Origin: Phorcus lineatus
Lineage: Eukaryota; Mollusca; Gastropoda; Trochida; Trochidae
DNA: 64,000 nt
Direction of reading: 5' to 3'
Assembly (NCBI GenBank): GCA_921293015.1
Contig: OV121081.1
Coordinates: 59,413,022 to 59,477,021 of the forward strand
Shown: positions 11,149 through 23,927 of the stretch, piece by piece
Layout of the letters: each line of letters opens with the position of its first letter
Numbering within the stretch: position 1 is the first letter of the stretch
Program-made: the position numbers and the translations under genes
The notes under the pieces: generated by a model
What the model was told of the DNA's origin: nothing
Databases searched by the model: none
Seen by the model: the letters and a program-made list of their open reading frames with translations, nothing else

Positions 11149-13295
11149 TCAGTATTTGTCTACTGAGTCGAGTTCGTGGTCTATAATTAAGATCGAAGTG
11201 CTTCCAGAGCACGCATTTTCTAACCGTAATCCCCAATAATGGTTGGTTTTTGTGGCAAAAGAATTCATCAAGATTTTCATCAAGTGTTTGGCATCCAATA
11301 TATAATCTGGAAAACAGATCAATGTATCAATGTCAGATTTCATTGACATTAGCTGACTTTTGCCTTTGTTTTTAGTATTTGGAGCTGTAGTTACAAAGAG
11401 AGGTCTTAGAGACCGCACAAAGGATAACATGCAGAGCTCCAATTCCAATACTGTGTCCCAGTTGTAAAACATTGGATGAACTTTTCTGTTGGTAATGCAC
11501 CAAGTTGCAAATCCTTTCGGAACTTCTGCATTGTCAATATCAGTTTCAGTGTACTTTTCATAAGCTATATATTGAAGGTTGTCCAAAGCTGCAGCATTAA
11601 CCTCATGAGCCCTTCTTGTGTGTGCAAAGTGAGACGCTTTAAAAAATGAATCTGCAGTTCCAGACCTAGCAATCCCATCCTGTATAAGAGCCTGTGTCCA
11701 ACCGTTTCCACTTAACCAGTCCCCTACGGTTTCCAAAATTGCCATCTCGATGTGCAGACGATGTGCAGACATTATAACCACCAAATCTTCACCATACCTA
11801 TCGGGCCACTTCCACTGAATCTGTTTAGCCAATGCAAACAAAGGTTGATCAAAAGTAATGATTGGTATCTGACCTTCATTCAAGTGATGAACAGCATCTG
11901 TAACAACATCTATGGAGTGTTTAATTATGGCTGAATGAGCACTTTCAATGAATAATGGAAGAAGAGTTAACGACGTCATAACGATATCTCTTGACTTTGC
12001 TTTTGCGCATTGTATGCAGCCCAAGTAAAGTTAAGCGTTTCACTTGGAAGGAAGTTTTCAGGAACATCGAGGAAGATGATTCAATGTCTTTGATGATGTA
12101 GCTATCGTGTCTACAGTGATCAATTCACGTTTTATGCCTTCATCCTCAGACAATGAATGCTGAAAGAGGGATATGCCAGTTCCATGAAAAGATTATTTTG
12201 CTGATGCTGAGCTTGGATTGTGATCGATGTTATCAACGGCAGCTAATTAAAGGACAGACAACTTTGTCCTCTTTTAACTGTTGACATACCCTATTTCCCA
12301 ATTCTGTTGAAATTGTCAGCACTTTATCATAGGACATACATAGGCCAAGGTTGTGTAGTTTGTCAAAACGTCCTCTTTTGCGTTTCTAGGCGTGAACCAT
12401 GAGACCAAGATTTGTGGGAACAGGGGTTTCAAGGTCTAAATGATGTTTGATATTGAATGAATTTTCTTTGGAAATCCTTTTGTGCTTGACACTGTTGAAT
12501 TTCAATAGCTGCGAAATGGAAAGTGACGCTTGGGTAGTGGATTCCTCACTCTGGTTCTTGATACTTGGCCCCTCGAGGATCATGTTCACTACAGCAGGAA
12601 ACAACTGTGGCACAGAGTCCTCTTGACAACCCTGTTTGAATGTCCTTGGATCTGGGAATTAGCATTCCTGAAACATCTGTTGACAAACAATATTGGCAGC
12701 TCTTGCAAGATGTATAGCATCAGAATCAGCATTTACATAACAGGCTTGAAATAATGCCTTACCAATGTCTTTATCAAATGCAAGAAGTACATCACAATCT
12801 TTTGAAATTGAGATAATAAACGTTCCTTAAGACGAGTGCTGTGGATCCGTTTTTCCACATTAATGCCGAACTGTTTAAGCCTTGAAGAATACATGGATGC
12901 CAAGTCTGCCAGTTTGAATATGGGTATGTTATGTTCATTATTTCTTGCCTCTTCAATAGACATGACTAGTTCTGCAAACACAAGTTTGCTGGCTTTTCAG
13001 ATATCAGAGTTCTTGCACGAGTGTACAATGCCACTAAACTCTTTGAATGATACTTGACTTCCAATGCAACCATATCTCCTAAACTCAGCGTAGCTATTAG
13101 CTCTGTGTCCTCAAGAAGTGATGCACACTTTCTGACTCTTTCATTAATTTCAAATGTTGATGCTTGATGAAGTGTGTTTGTGTTATCCGTACATCCGCAG
13201 ATCAAACACATTGAATCTGCCTTTTCTTGGACAAGTGATGACACTGACCTTGTGCGTTTGTGAGGGTTTAGTTCACTGTTGTTGTTACAATCCAT
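11149..13295 (-). pseudogene. Broken copy of an uncharacterised multicopy invertebrate gene family
   Basis: Read on the minus strand, several frames in order make one long decayed protein. It starts at an ATG at 13295 (MDCNNNSELNPHKR), then has a possible zinc-binding CLICGC segment, ASTFEINERVRKCASLLED and GDMVALEVKYHSKSL. After a shift near 12975 comes FKLADLASMYSSRL; after another near 12795 comes DVLLAFDKDIG and HLARAANIV; then a stop at about 12390 in LGLMVHA*. Near 12300 it reads YDKVLTISTELGN, near 12220 DNIDHNPSSAS, then FHGTGISLFQH, then FTWAAYNAQ at about 12010. The longest open part (12024 to 11149) contains FDQPLFALAKQIQW, HIEMAILETVGDWLSGNGWT and SGTADSFFKASH. From memory, near-identical block orders recur in large numbers of predicted proteins of corals and molluscs, which suggests mobile-element origin, but I know no assigned function. 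At least three frameshifts or stops make it non-functional. Confidence 0.7.
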
Positions 13296-13538
13296 TTTTC
13301 TTTTCTCTGCTCTTTTTAAGACTTTGTTATTGTAAAGAAGTCTGCATGACATCATTTTGCGTTTTGAGAAAACAGCATTTTCACAACACATGCCCAATCT
13401 TATATAGTATTTTGAAGAGCCGTAAGTGATTGGGGTTATTTTCCAAATTGGATATATGGAGAAGGTTATCAGCAAAGGAGTGGTAACTTCTAAAACTGTT
13501 ATTCTTTTTTTAGTTATGGGGTTTTTGTAGTGGCTCAC

Positions 13539-14589
13539 TTTTCAAAGTTTGACAAACAACACATACTTCCCAGTCTGTTTTATCTAGAATATTTTCATTT
13601 TCTTGTGTTCTTGACACATTACTAATGTTTAAGGTTGTCATGACTTGACACCACTTGTGACCTATCTCTCATATGAACCTGTGTCTGAAAAAGAAATGAA
13701 GTTGTGAAGTTCTGTTATTCAAATTTCCCATTGATCAAATAGTTAATATATGTCCATGGTATGTACGTTACATGTACATGTTTATGAATGTGGGTATGTG
13801 GCCTTCATGCATTATAACGATTGATTGATTGATTGTTATTGGTCTAGCTTTAAGTTTTAAAAATTGGCAACTGCGTTCCTATTGATCAAGGAACATGTAC
13901 ATAAACTGAAGCTCTGTGCAGCAAATGGTTCTTGAAATGCAAAGAAATGCGACATGTTGACAAACAGGACGATAAACTTGTCTTGCTTTGTCATAAACCC
14001 ATTTAATCAGTTAGATATAAGCTTTTCTATACATGAATAAAAGAAAGAAATTCTTCATGAAAAAATCTTAAAAGGTCATAAAGAAATAATGACTGGTCCC
14101 TGAGAGCATATACTTTCGATTATCTCCCTTGAATTCCTAAGGGAAATGAGTTGGTGACTATTGGACAATTTTAGTTATATGCAAGTGATTATTTTGTTAC
14201 TTCGTTTTACATACATCATCTATAATATGTAATGTATCATTTTTATAACAATTCCATACATTTTGTATTCAATTAAAGCAAGGACATCTGCTAGCGGCCA
14301 TTTTGAAGGGAGCAGTCATCGGTTTTTTTAAAAATTACTTTACTGTACTTTAAGTACAAATATAATAAAATAAGAATTTGAAAAAAATCATCAAAATGAT
14401 ATTTACAGATTTTAATGTTTATAAAGGGATTCGATTTTCATTTGATGCGCATGCGTAAAAATGAAAACTTTTTACATGCCTCCTTATCTTAAAATATTTT
14501 CCACCCGTCAGTGGTAAAGTTAGCCAAATTTGGTGATTTTATCACAAATTGCACAATTTATTTTAAATGTCTAACTAAGCAGCCTCACT
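13539..14589. other. No gene recognised
   Basis: AT-rich sequence. A four-unit GATT run (GATTGATTGATTGATT) occurs at about 13820-13836. No splice-bounded exon or paired inverted repeat seen. Confidence 0.5.
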
Positions 14590-14890
14590 ATAGTTATTAT
14601 AACCTCGCTTGACAGCGTAAGCCGGGGGTATATAGCATTCATTCCGTTTGTCCCAGAACTTTGTCCAGGGCATATCTACACATGCCAGTTCCATCAAACT
14701 TAATACATATATCAGTCATGATCCCTATATGTGCTTTTTTAGGGTTATACCTGCAAATGAATTTTATTTTGTGCGGTTTCCATGGAAACATGACTAATTT
14801 TATAAAACAGTCATTCTTTCACAGAGTCTTTTGTCTGGAGCATATTTCTAACAGGAGTTTCCAGAAAATATTACACCTTTAACACACATG
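14590..14890 (+). repeat. Suspected dispersed repeat of unknown class
   Basis: The segment beginning CCTCGCTTGACAGCGTAAGC and containing GGGGGTATATAGCATTCATT then CCGTTTGTCC resembles interspersed repeats I recall from mollusc genomes. It is more GC-rich and less stop-ridden than its surroundings; one frame (14661-14882) stays open for 73 codons. No second copy and no terminal repeats are present in this window, so the call rests on recall and composition only. Confidence 0.3.
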
Positions 14891-17800
14891 GCAATTCCCA
14901 CAAAGTAGGTTCTGCTTGGACAAAACACACGATCATTTATAAGGAAATGAAGTAACATGAAATGTTTTGGATGAAGATGTATCACCTATTTGAAGGTTGC
15001 AGGATACAAAATGTATAATTTGATAGACGAGGACAAGAACCACGTTGATAAAAAAATCTCCTCTCTGCAATGTTTGTGTGGGTTTGTGTAGGTAACCTCT
15101 TTCCTGATACAACGAGGGAATGAACTTCTATTTGATTAAAACAAAATTGGCATTTCACTGACGTGTATTTTCGCAATCGTTAACTTTGTCATTTCAAAAC
15201 CTTGTGTTGATGTCTCTTGGATCTTTATGTAATGTTTCCAGTAATTGAGGATGTATCACATCCTGTTTTTCTCACAACTAATTAGTATTGACAACCCATT
15301 AAAGTATACTACGTTTGATTTGCATCAATGGAATAATAATAATATTCTCATTTTTTGCATTCCTATGTCTAATTTGGTAGTTTCAACATTTAAAGATTAC
15401 TAACTTTTTCAAACCAGGATGCTGACTGTGAAAAATTAATTTTGATAAGATGATCAATATCTACAATAGTGTTATCCATGAAGACAATGCAAGGGCATCA
15501 AACGTGGCAAGGCGAAAATGATGCCTATCGCTTATTTTCGTCTTGTACATCTATATAAATATCAAGACTCCAAGGAGGTTTAGTATGATTGGATTTCTAT
15601 CGTACATAGGATATTTGATTCATGACATCGTGGAAATAGTAGTGTAGTTAGAATGTTGAAAATACTCTCCTTTGTGAGAATGGAAACCTTTTAATATATG
15701 ATTAATCATACATGTAGTCACGTAATGTTAGAAACGATATAGTTTAACCATTGCAACAACAGTGCCATGTTTGATATATGTGTATAACACACTGTTTTTG
15801 CATACAACAGTTTATATTTCTTTTGCCTTAATTCATATACTTAAACTGAAATAAGATATGCGATTGTATCAACACTTTGTAAGGGAATTTATAAAACACC
15901 ATAAACCTATCTTCTCTAAAAGCTTAATGTTACAGATCACGTAAGACATTCGCTCATTGAGATAAGCTGCAAATAGACTGTTTCAAGTTTCTCTGTTCAA
16001 ATTAATTGAAAATTGATCCTTGACTTATAACTACTAAAAGATCAGGCTTGACTTATAATTTCTTAATGAACGGCTCTTACATAAACAACTGATTTGAATT
16101 ATTTCATAAAGTAATTTCGTAAATGCTGTTAGGGTTTTATAACAGTCATGTATTTGAAAATACATAAAAGAATTAACAGCCTTATATAACTATGCTAAAC
16201 GGAGATTAAAAACTATAGCTTTTTCAAATTTACACTACCAAATTTGAAGATTTTATCTACTGTTAATAAAAAATGTTTTCAAAATTAATCTCGATACCTC
16301 AATGAGAATTTTCCTGAAACATATTTTTACCTCAAAATTAATTTTTCATTCTGTAACGTTTTAAATCCTTTGGGTGTTGGTTATATACCGGTATACACCA
16401 ACGTTACTTCTGAAATCATGGGATATTTCTACAATCATGTTATTTTTGGGTAAAAATCATAACTTAAGTGTCTTTCTACTTTTCCTGTAGACTTTGGGAT
16501 CGGTTATTTTCCTTGAACAAAACATTCCTGGTAATTATTTTTTGCAGCTGTCCTTTTTCGTAGATCAAATGTAGTTTTTTCAAATATATCAACTAATATT
16601 AAGTTTTCTTTTTCAAAGTACAGCAACCTTGCCTTTTCATGTTATTTGAATATAGAAAACCAAGTAAAGTCCAGTTACTCTGTGAGTCATTGACACGTAA
16701 AACAATATTCATATGGGACAATCTCATCACGTTGTAATATAGAAGTTAACTAATGTTTACCCATGTGAAATGTTGCGGACAAGGATTAGACAATGAGGTC
16801 GCGCTAGCTATGTGACGAGAAGATGACCATTCTGCTGAAAATTGGAACCCAACCATCGTTTCTTAAAAAAGATCGGAGCTGAATGAGCTCGCTAACAACC
16901 CTAATAGAATTGCTTTGTCTGACATTCACATCCGGATTCCTTTTGGAAATGCATGGCATGGCATGAATAATCATTAGACAAGTTTAAATTCAATTTTTAT
17001 CGAATCCACTGTTTTGGACCGCCACTTGTTAAAGAAATATCTGTTTAGGGGCAAATAAACAACTTTTAATGTGATAATGACACAAACGTTTTTCAATTTA
17101 ATAAATGTGTAGAGAAAAAGTATTCTTGCAAATACAACCCAACAGTTTTATGCATATTATGTAGGATTATGTAGGTCAAATTATCAGATTAATGGATCTT
17201 CGGGTGTAGCATTTTAATCTTCAATGATGGATGCATGATTATGCATGTACGTCATTTTCAAAACCGATACGCACATACTGAATATCAGTCTATAAACGTT
17301 GATAAAACGTTATTCTCTATTGCTTGAATTCGTCAGTCCGCAGTATTGTTTCCACTGCAACCATTATTGTTATTTGAATGTATTATAGTATGACGACAAA
17401 CAATCCCCAACAATACCTATTGTTTTATGGATATCTTCCTCATGATGTCATACTGTCATAATGTAGATAAAATTTAATTTTTCGTGGAAGATGTTTGGAT
17501 CGGTGATTTGGCCTGTGGAACATTCAGTGTTAATAGTGCCCGTCTCCGTGTGTGTAAATCCCGCAATTGACACATCTTGAGAACTGATTGTGTGATGATG
17601 ATAAACTCAAGGCAAAAAAGCAAGTATTTTCGTGCTCAGAGTGGCTATTTTATGCAATTTAAAGACAAATGCGATCACTTTAGTTTTTTATCGAAGCGAT
17701 GAAATATGTAATAGCATTTATAATTGAATACAAAGAAAAAGCAAGTAACTTAAGAATGGGTTTCTTACAAAATGTGAAATAATGATTATAAAATAATCAT

Positions 17801-20800
17801 TTGTTGCCGAGTGCTTTAAGTAGGTTTTCATGCTTATCATTGCCTTCTTGAAGTGTGATGTCAGAGACCCGATATTTTCTGTAAAACGTACGGCTATCGA
17901 AACTACAAAATACTTCATTTATCGACTGATTGTGTCTATGCAAAATGTTAATTACTAAATGTTCTAGAAAAGTTTTTCTGAAAAATAGTTATGTTTCATA
18001 GCCTAAGCATATATATATATTGCGCTATATGTGTACTGTTGAGGGAATTTAACAACATGAAAACTATATTTTGTGTAATTTCATTGCTTAGTAATGTAAA
18101 TCAGATAGGTTTTTCTACTGATCTCGAGCATTTTTCTGTTGAGCATTTTCCATTTACAGTACAGTATACACTCGATTGAAAGTAGGCTTTTTAAAAATCT
18201 TGCAATGAAGATACTCAATGTCCTTTTTGTATCGTAATTTGGATTAAGTGTTCCCATTAAAAGTATGCTCTCAAGAATCGTCACACTGTGAAGAGCCAGT
18301 TCAAGAAATAGTTCTGCAATGAAGCCAACTCTGTTTGGTAATGCTAGTGTATAGATTCTTTACCTACAAGGCTTTTAATCACGTACAGTTACTATGTTTC
18401 CCTGACATTCTTATCGGTATTCCTCTCGGAATTACTTCCACTCCTCGAGGAACAGATCATGGTGATGATTCGTGTGGGCTCAGGTGAACTGGAGTGAAGA
18501 CAAATTGGATAGCGTAGTCTGCATTGGTCACCTGATGTCTCGTTGTTGCTACTGACGATACTCCATTGCGACGTAATTTTCATCTACACTATCTTATATT
18601 TCTTGATATACGATTATGTATATTGATATCATTAAAAATGTCTACCCAAAACGTTTTTTGATATATATAATAATACAATGAAAGCAGATTCAATATTTTC
18701 CACGAGAGCAATAGAAGGTGATATTGTCAATGAAGTGATAATATTGATCATATTCAAGTACATATAAAAAAAATTTTGCACCCCCATACTTTTTGCATAG
18801 TACTGTATTGTCAGAAGAGATTAGATAAAACAGAAGGAATGTTTAACCAGGAGTCCACAAGCAGATACTGCATTTTGCAAAATTGATGTTGCATGCTTTT
18901 AAGTTGCTGTTTGCTACGTTTGCGCGATCGTTTTACTCATGAAAACACAACGGAACCCAGATCCCGATTGAACAACTACGTTTCAGCTTTTTAAGAGCAG
19001 TTTCGAATGGTTAAGATTTTGTAATTTAGCAATGGTTTTAATTTGGGGGTGCAACGCTTTTGTAGCTATGTATATTGCTACTCTTCCGACGAGAATAGGA
19101 CTGACCCATTTACCTCCCTCTGCAACTCAATTATCTCCCCGTGTGGTATAAGTATAACGCCTTAATTCAACGTTACAGTACCTTACAGGTAACGAGTTGA
19201 TATTTTGCTATCGATATCAATTGATATTCACTAGCAGTATTGAAGTATATTTCACCTTGATTTTTTAAATGACCATTCATTTTATCGCTTAAAAGGTTGC
19301 ACGGCGAGAGGTCTATCACAGACACAGCAAAATCAGACCCTGCATTAGTTCCCGTTTGAAATCACCTCAGAACTGCAAATGATAAATGATAGGAATCTTT
19401 ATTGCACCAATTAGGTAAAGGAAGCATTTCATTGGCAATGCCTTTCCAAATTCAATACCTTTTTTTTTTGATTGAACAGATTTTCCTCTCGGTTTCACCA
19501 TTCAAATGGGGTACTCTACCCGGTTAAAAATAATTACATGCTGAAAAGGATATATGAGAAACCGATTATTTCATTGTCATTTCCATGATATAAACTGGAT
19601 ACTTGGCATCAACTAAAAACTCTTTATCAAACAATTTTTGAAATTATCCAAAAAATATGTTTTCTTTATATTTTCATAAAGTGAATGCACACTTACATAG
19701 ACACAATAGTTGTGTTTCATCGCTTCTCATGTGTTAAATTATTAATGGTAACCTTACTTGAGTAGAACAGTCAGAATGCTATGCATCTATTGGTTACTAA
19801 TTTGCGGTTAAAACTGTGCTGCATATGTTATACTCTTGCTTATTCGCGTTTTTTACCTTTCAATAATCATTTTTGTTTGTTTAAGTTGCTTGTTAAAGAA
19901 TTAGTCAACATTTGTGTGGGTAAGGTACAAGTTAATGTATCTCATGACATCTTTCAACCTTACTTGTATATTCAAGCACGTAAATATTTGCTTACGCTTG
20001 TTACATTAAGATGTTGCACCAAAAGCGAAAGTTAAGTTAAATACCAAATTGTATGAAATTCAAACACTGTACCCTTCTACCTTCAACCGCACTATTTAGT
20101 TTTGTTGACTCATGGTTGTTATTTTCTTTCTTTTTTCATTTTATATGTGTATTACTATAATGTCGCCAAAGCGACATGTTAATATTCATATACCTGATAT
20201 AAGAAAAAACATTATTTCAGAATTTAGAGGAATGTTAATAAAAGTGTATTTGCTTATATGATATAGACCCGTGTCCACAAGATACCTATAACTGAAAATA
20301 TCATATGTCAATATATTTGTATTTATTTATTTTTTTAACTCAGCATAGACGAATTTAAGTATATCAAAAGAAAAGAATTGAGGTTTACTAAGACATTGAA
20401 AGACCATGTTCATTAACTTTAAGAAAGTAGATAAATATAATGTATAATGCGATACATTAGCGAATTTATCTTTTACCGAACTATAAAGGCTAGCATGTTA
20501 ACCATCTTATCGACAAAGTGTTGTACTGCATCAACATGTTCAAGTATTCCTATTTACTATTTCTTTGGTTAAAAAAAAACTTATTAATTGGAACATTGTA
20601 AGATATGAACGGTTTGCATTGATATGTTTGCATCAATATGGGCGCCATAACTTTAATAAATTCTGAAAGTTAGATTACAGAACATTTACGATGTAATACA
20701 ACTGGTGTGCTAAAATGTTAAAGATTTTATTCCCTTCCTGTCAAGTGAAAACAGACAAAATATATTTGTGATCCAAATTAAATTGCAGAACAGTTCTTAT

Positions 20801-21849
20801 GGAACAAAATATTTGCAGTGAGGAAATCTAAATTCAATTTCTACAGAAATTTTCTGCATAGGAAGCCTATGAAAATAAAACTGCTCTTGTTTTTAATTCT
20901 GTTCAAATTTGTTTGGATTTTCTTCTGTTTGAATGTTTTTTTAAGTTAAGAATACCTCTATAATAATTTTGACCTTTAAAACTTTCAAAAGAATCAATTG
21001 CGTGTTATGGCAAATCAAAAGCTTTGAAATTTCTTCAATCTTTTAACACAACTTCACAAAATGTGATTTCATAGATGAAATGTTATTTCTTTTGAATTTG
21101 ATAAGAAATCATTCACGCCTGTATGTTGTCAGCACATTCGAAACAAAAACGTTTTTGAAGATTCAAAATATGAATTTTAGTCATTTCTGTTCTCTAATGC
21201 AAGAATTACAGCATGAAGTAAAATTTTATACTCCCTTCGAACATTTAATCAAATGTATAACATTGAATAAATTTAATAGGAGTAAAATCATATACGTTTC
21301 AAACAATAGTCGTAACACATTTCCATTGAAGACGTTTGTCAACTCTCAATTCGATAAATTAAAATCATTTTTAAAAATGTAGTAAAAGAAAGCTATGACA
21401 GATTTTGCTGTTTTTTATCCTCTCAACTTTTCCTCTTCATGGAAAGTGTTAATGTTATGGTAATGCTCATTGTTTTTAATTCTAATTGATCAGTTTCGTC
21501 GAAACAAAGATTGAAAGTGGCACTATAAATTTAAACTTTATCGCAAATATGTGAATCAAAGGTTCACAAAGGTTACACCATTAGACTGTGAATTCATTGA
21601 TGTAGAACACCAGACCGAGCAAACACTCAAAGCAGCGAAGTGAATTCCTTGTTATTGATTCACCCACATAGCACGTTTTGCTATTCAAATATGTATCCCT
21701 TAAAAGAAAGGAGTGGGAAATTTACATTTATCTTTTTCAGGCGAAAATTAGACGAAATTCTACTAAAATTGCATTGACCAAAATGAAACGAAATATTACA
21801 TGACCTTGGTTTGCATCGTGTCATTTCATCATGAATGTAATGTGTTTAA
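14891..21849. other. Long stretch without a recognised gene
   Basis: About 7 kb of AT-rich sequence with only short open frames. Small items: a 27-bp near-palindrome at 16376-16402 centred on TACCGGTA; a somewhat GC-richer island at 18400-18590 with an open minus-strand frame but no clear splice pair; an 11-bp inverted pair TTGCACCCCCA at about 18775 and 19057; a T-run near 19460. I could not match this stretch to the repeated units further right. Confidence 0.5.
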
Positions 21850-23424
21850 AATGACAACTTTGCAATATATATAATTAGGATATAAATCAGTCATGACAAG
21901 ACATTCATGTATATAAAAGTAACTGATAATATGTTTCGAATGCTCGAAGTTCAAACCATGATTCAACTGTAATCACTTCGTTGATTAATTTGTTTCTGAT
22001 CAGCACGAAAGGATTAGATAAGGTTATCGTATTACCCTAAGAACATAGCGTTCATATGGAGAACTTATGTAAGTAAGTAATTGTTTCCAGAAAGACTGGA
22101 AAAGAAAGCAAAGACAAATTTATTTCTTGTAGTGCGATAACTCATAATTATATTTGTCATTTTAAAGACTTTCGTTCGCAGAATTATGATTTTGAAATGA
22201 CACTGACATGGAAACCATTTATTTCAAATAGCGCGCATGTCCAAGCATTTGAGCATGAACTGTTTGTATTTAAATGAACTGTTTAGTGCATGTGGCTAAA
22301 CGACTATCTGAGAGCATGTCAGTTACATCCCGTGTTAATCGTTTCCAGGAACAGGGTGTTTCTTAAGCATGCCAGTCTTCATGCTTATTGTTGTTTAGAA
22401 ACCTTTTAAATGTTAATATATGCTTATCAAAGTCGATGTCAGATAACTATTTCGCCAGGTATTGACATTTGAAAATAGAAAAGGCTTTAAATGTTTTATT
22501 CTGACATTTCATGTGATAGAAGAGGAAATTGCAAATTTGCAAACAGAGATTCAGTTTTGCATTTCCCTTCCTTGCGTATAACTATTGATTATTAATGCAC
22601 TAACTGTGAGGAGTGATGTTTAAAATCACATTCAAAGTTAACAAAATACACCCTTTTGAAATTATAGTGGTTGCATATTTTCATGCAAAATATTTATATT
22701 TCGTTTAGACATTTAATAACGACACCAAAACCTGCTATTGTTTTAAAAAATTCATTAATATAAGCTATCCCTTTTTGTCATGAAATCTGACCTTAAGCTT
22801 GGATATGTTATAAACAGGAATATTGTTTTTAAAATTCAAGAATGAATGCTTTCACAACTAGATCAAAACGGTATTTTCGGATGCAACTATTGGTGGCCCT
22901 ATTAGGACCGATTTAGGCACAGACACCTATCATGGAATAATAAATACTTTTACGATGATGATGTAAAGAATGCAAACTTTACAGAACAAAAGACTGAAAC
23001 AAACCATAACCTTTTCTGGGACGACATCGCCTAAGTAATGCTAGAGGTCATCTCTTTTTGTCCGTTGAAATCGATGATTGTCATACTTTGTGAATGATAA
23101 TTACGACTGTACGTTCGTTATGGGTATTTACAATTAATTTACAAAAAAAGATTAAACAAACACATTATTTGTGTTCACCAAAATACGCATTCCAAACAAA
23201 TGTCAACTCAAACATAAACTACTTTCTAAAATACAGCAAATGCAACTAACTTATGAAAGAGTTGAAGTTTTTGAGGACACATACATACAACAAACAAATC
23301 CTACACAGTCTGTTCAGCAATATGTTGAATCGAAACGCAAAAGAAATGTTAGTTTTGAATAACGCCCATCTAGCATGCATTCTGAAAAATTATTGCTGTA
23401 ATATGATTAATCTTTAATATTTAT

Positions 23425-23636
23425 TCTAAATGCATACATTTGCGAGATATTGGTCTCTGTCCCCGTGAGTAATACATCGCATACAGTCTGTGAGACACTG
23501 TGGCAAAGCAGGTATCATAGTATTTTCTACATTGATAATTTTGCAAATCGCTTGTCTTTAAATAAGTCTCAGTCAGGGCGCAGGTGCGTTCTTTGGGGTC
23601 AGTGATTGCAAAATGCTGACGGTTAATGTTTTTCAT
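23425..23636 (-). repeat. Dispersed ~100-bp module (HTCALSE-type), copy 1
   Basis: Read on the minus strand, one frame gives RTCALTETYLKTSDLQNYQ. Related segments lie at 29182-29340, 38345-38500, 48655-48720 (partial) and 60490-60610 on the minus strand, and at 49460-49515 and 56070-56185 on the plus strand. Function unknown. Confidence 0.6.
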
Positions 23637-23680
23637 CCTTCTTTATCAGTGTATAGGAATCCGCTCTCGCTCCTTCCTAA

Positions 23681-23927
23681 TACCCTGATCTCTTTCAAGC
23701 CAAAACCCTCGTATCGCTAGCCATCTAACCAGCCAATGAGACAACTCGAATTCAGCAACAGCGGCACAACCCGAATGGCAAAATCCGAGTTCAAGCTAGT
23801 TCAAGCTAGTAGCTTCAAGCTCCTTAATTAACGATATTTCACAGGCTGAAAAAATAACAGGGGAGCATATCCACGAATCTCAAGGCGTCAGCCATACGAG
23901 GGATTAGGCCCGAGAGAGATCAGGGTA
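23681..23927. mobile_element. PIF/Harbinger-type MITE (247 bp)
   Basis: The two ends are inverted copies of each other over about 45 bases. The left begins TACCCTGATCTCTTTCAAGC and the inverted right begins TACCCTGATCTCTCTCGGGC; both then continue through CCCTCGTAT. TAA stands immediately outside both ends (23678-23680 and 23928-23930). A three-base TAA/TTA duplication is typical of PIF/Harbinger elements. The body (about 155 bp) is non-coding and holds a short tandem GTTCAAGCTA at about 23793-23812. It depends on a transposase elsewhere. Confidence 0.75.

Noticed and set aside
18392..18583. GC-richer island with a 63-codon open minus-strand frame
   Set aside because: A second frame is almost as open, and no paired acceptor and donor were found, so an exon cannot be supported.
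18775..19057. Possible short MITE with TTGCACCCCCA inverted ends
   Set aside because: Only about 11 bases match and no target duplication flanks the pair.
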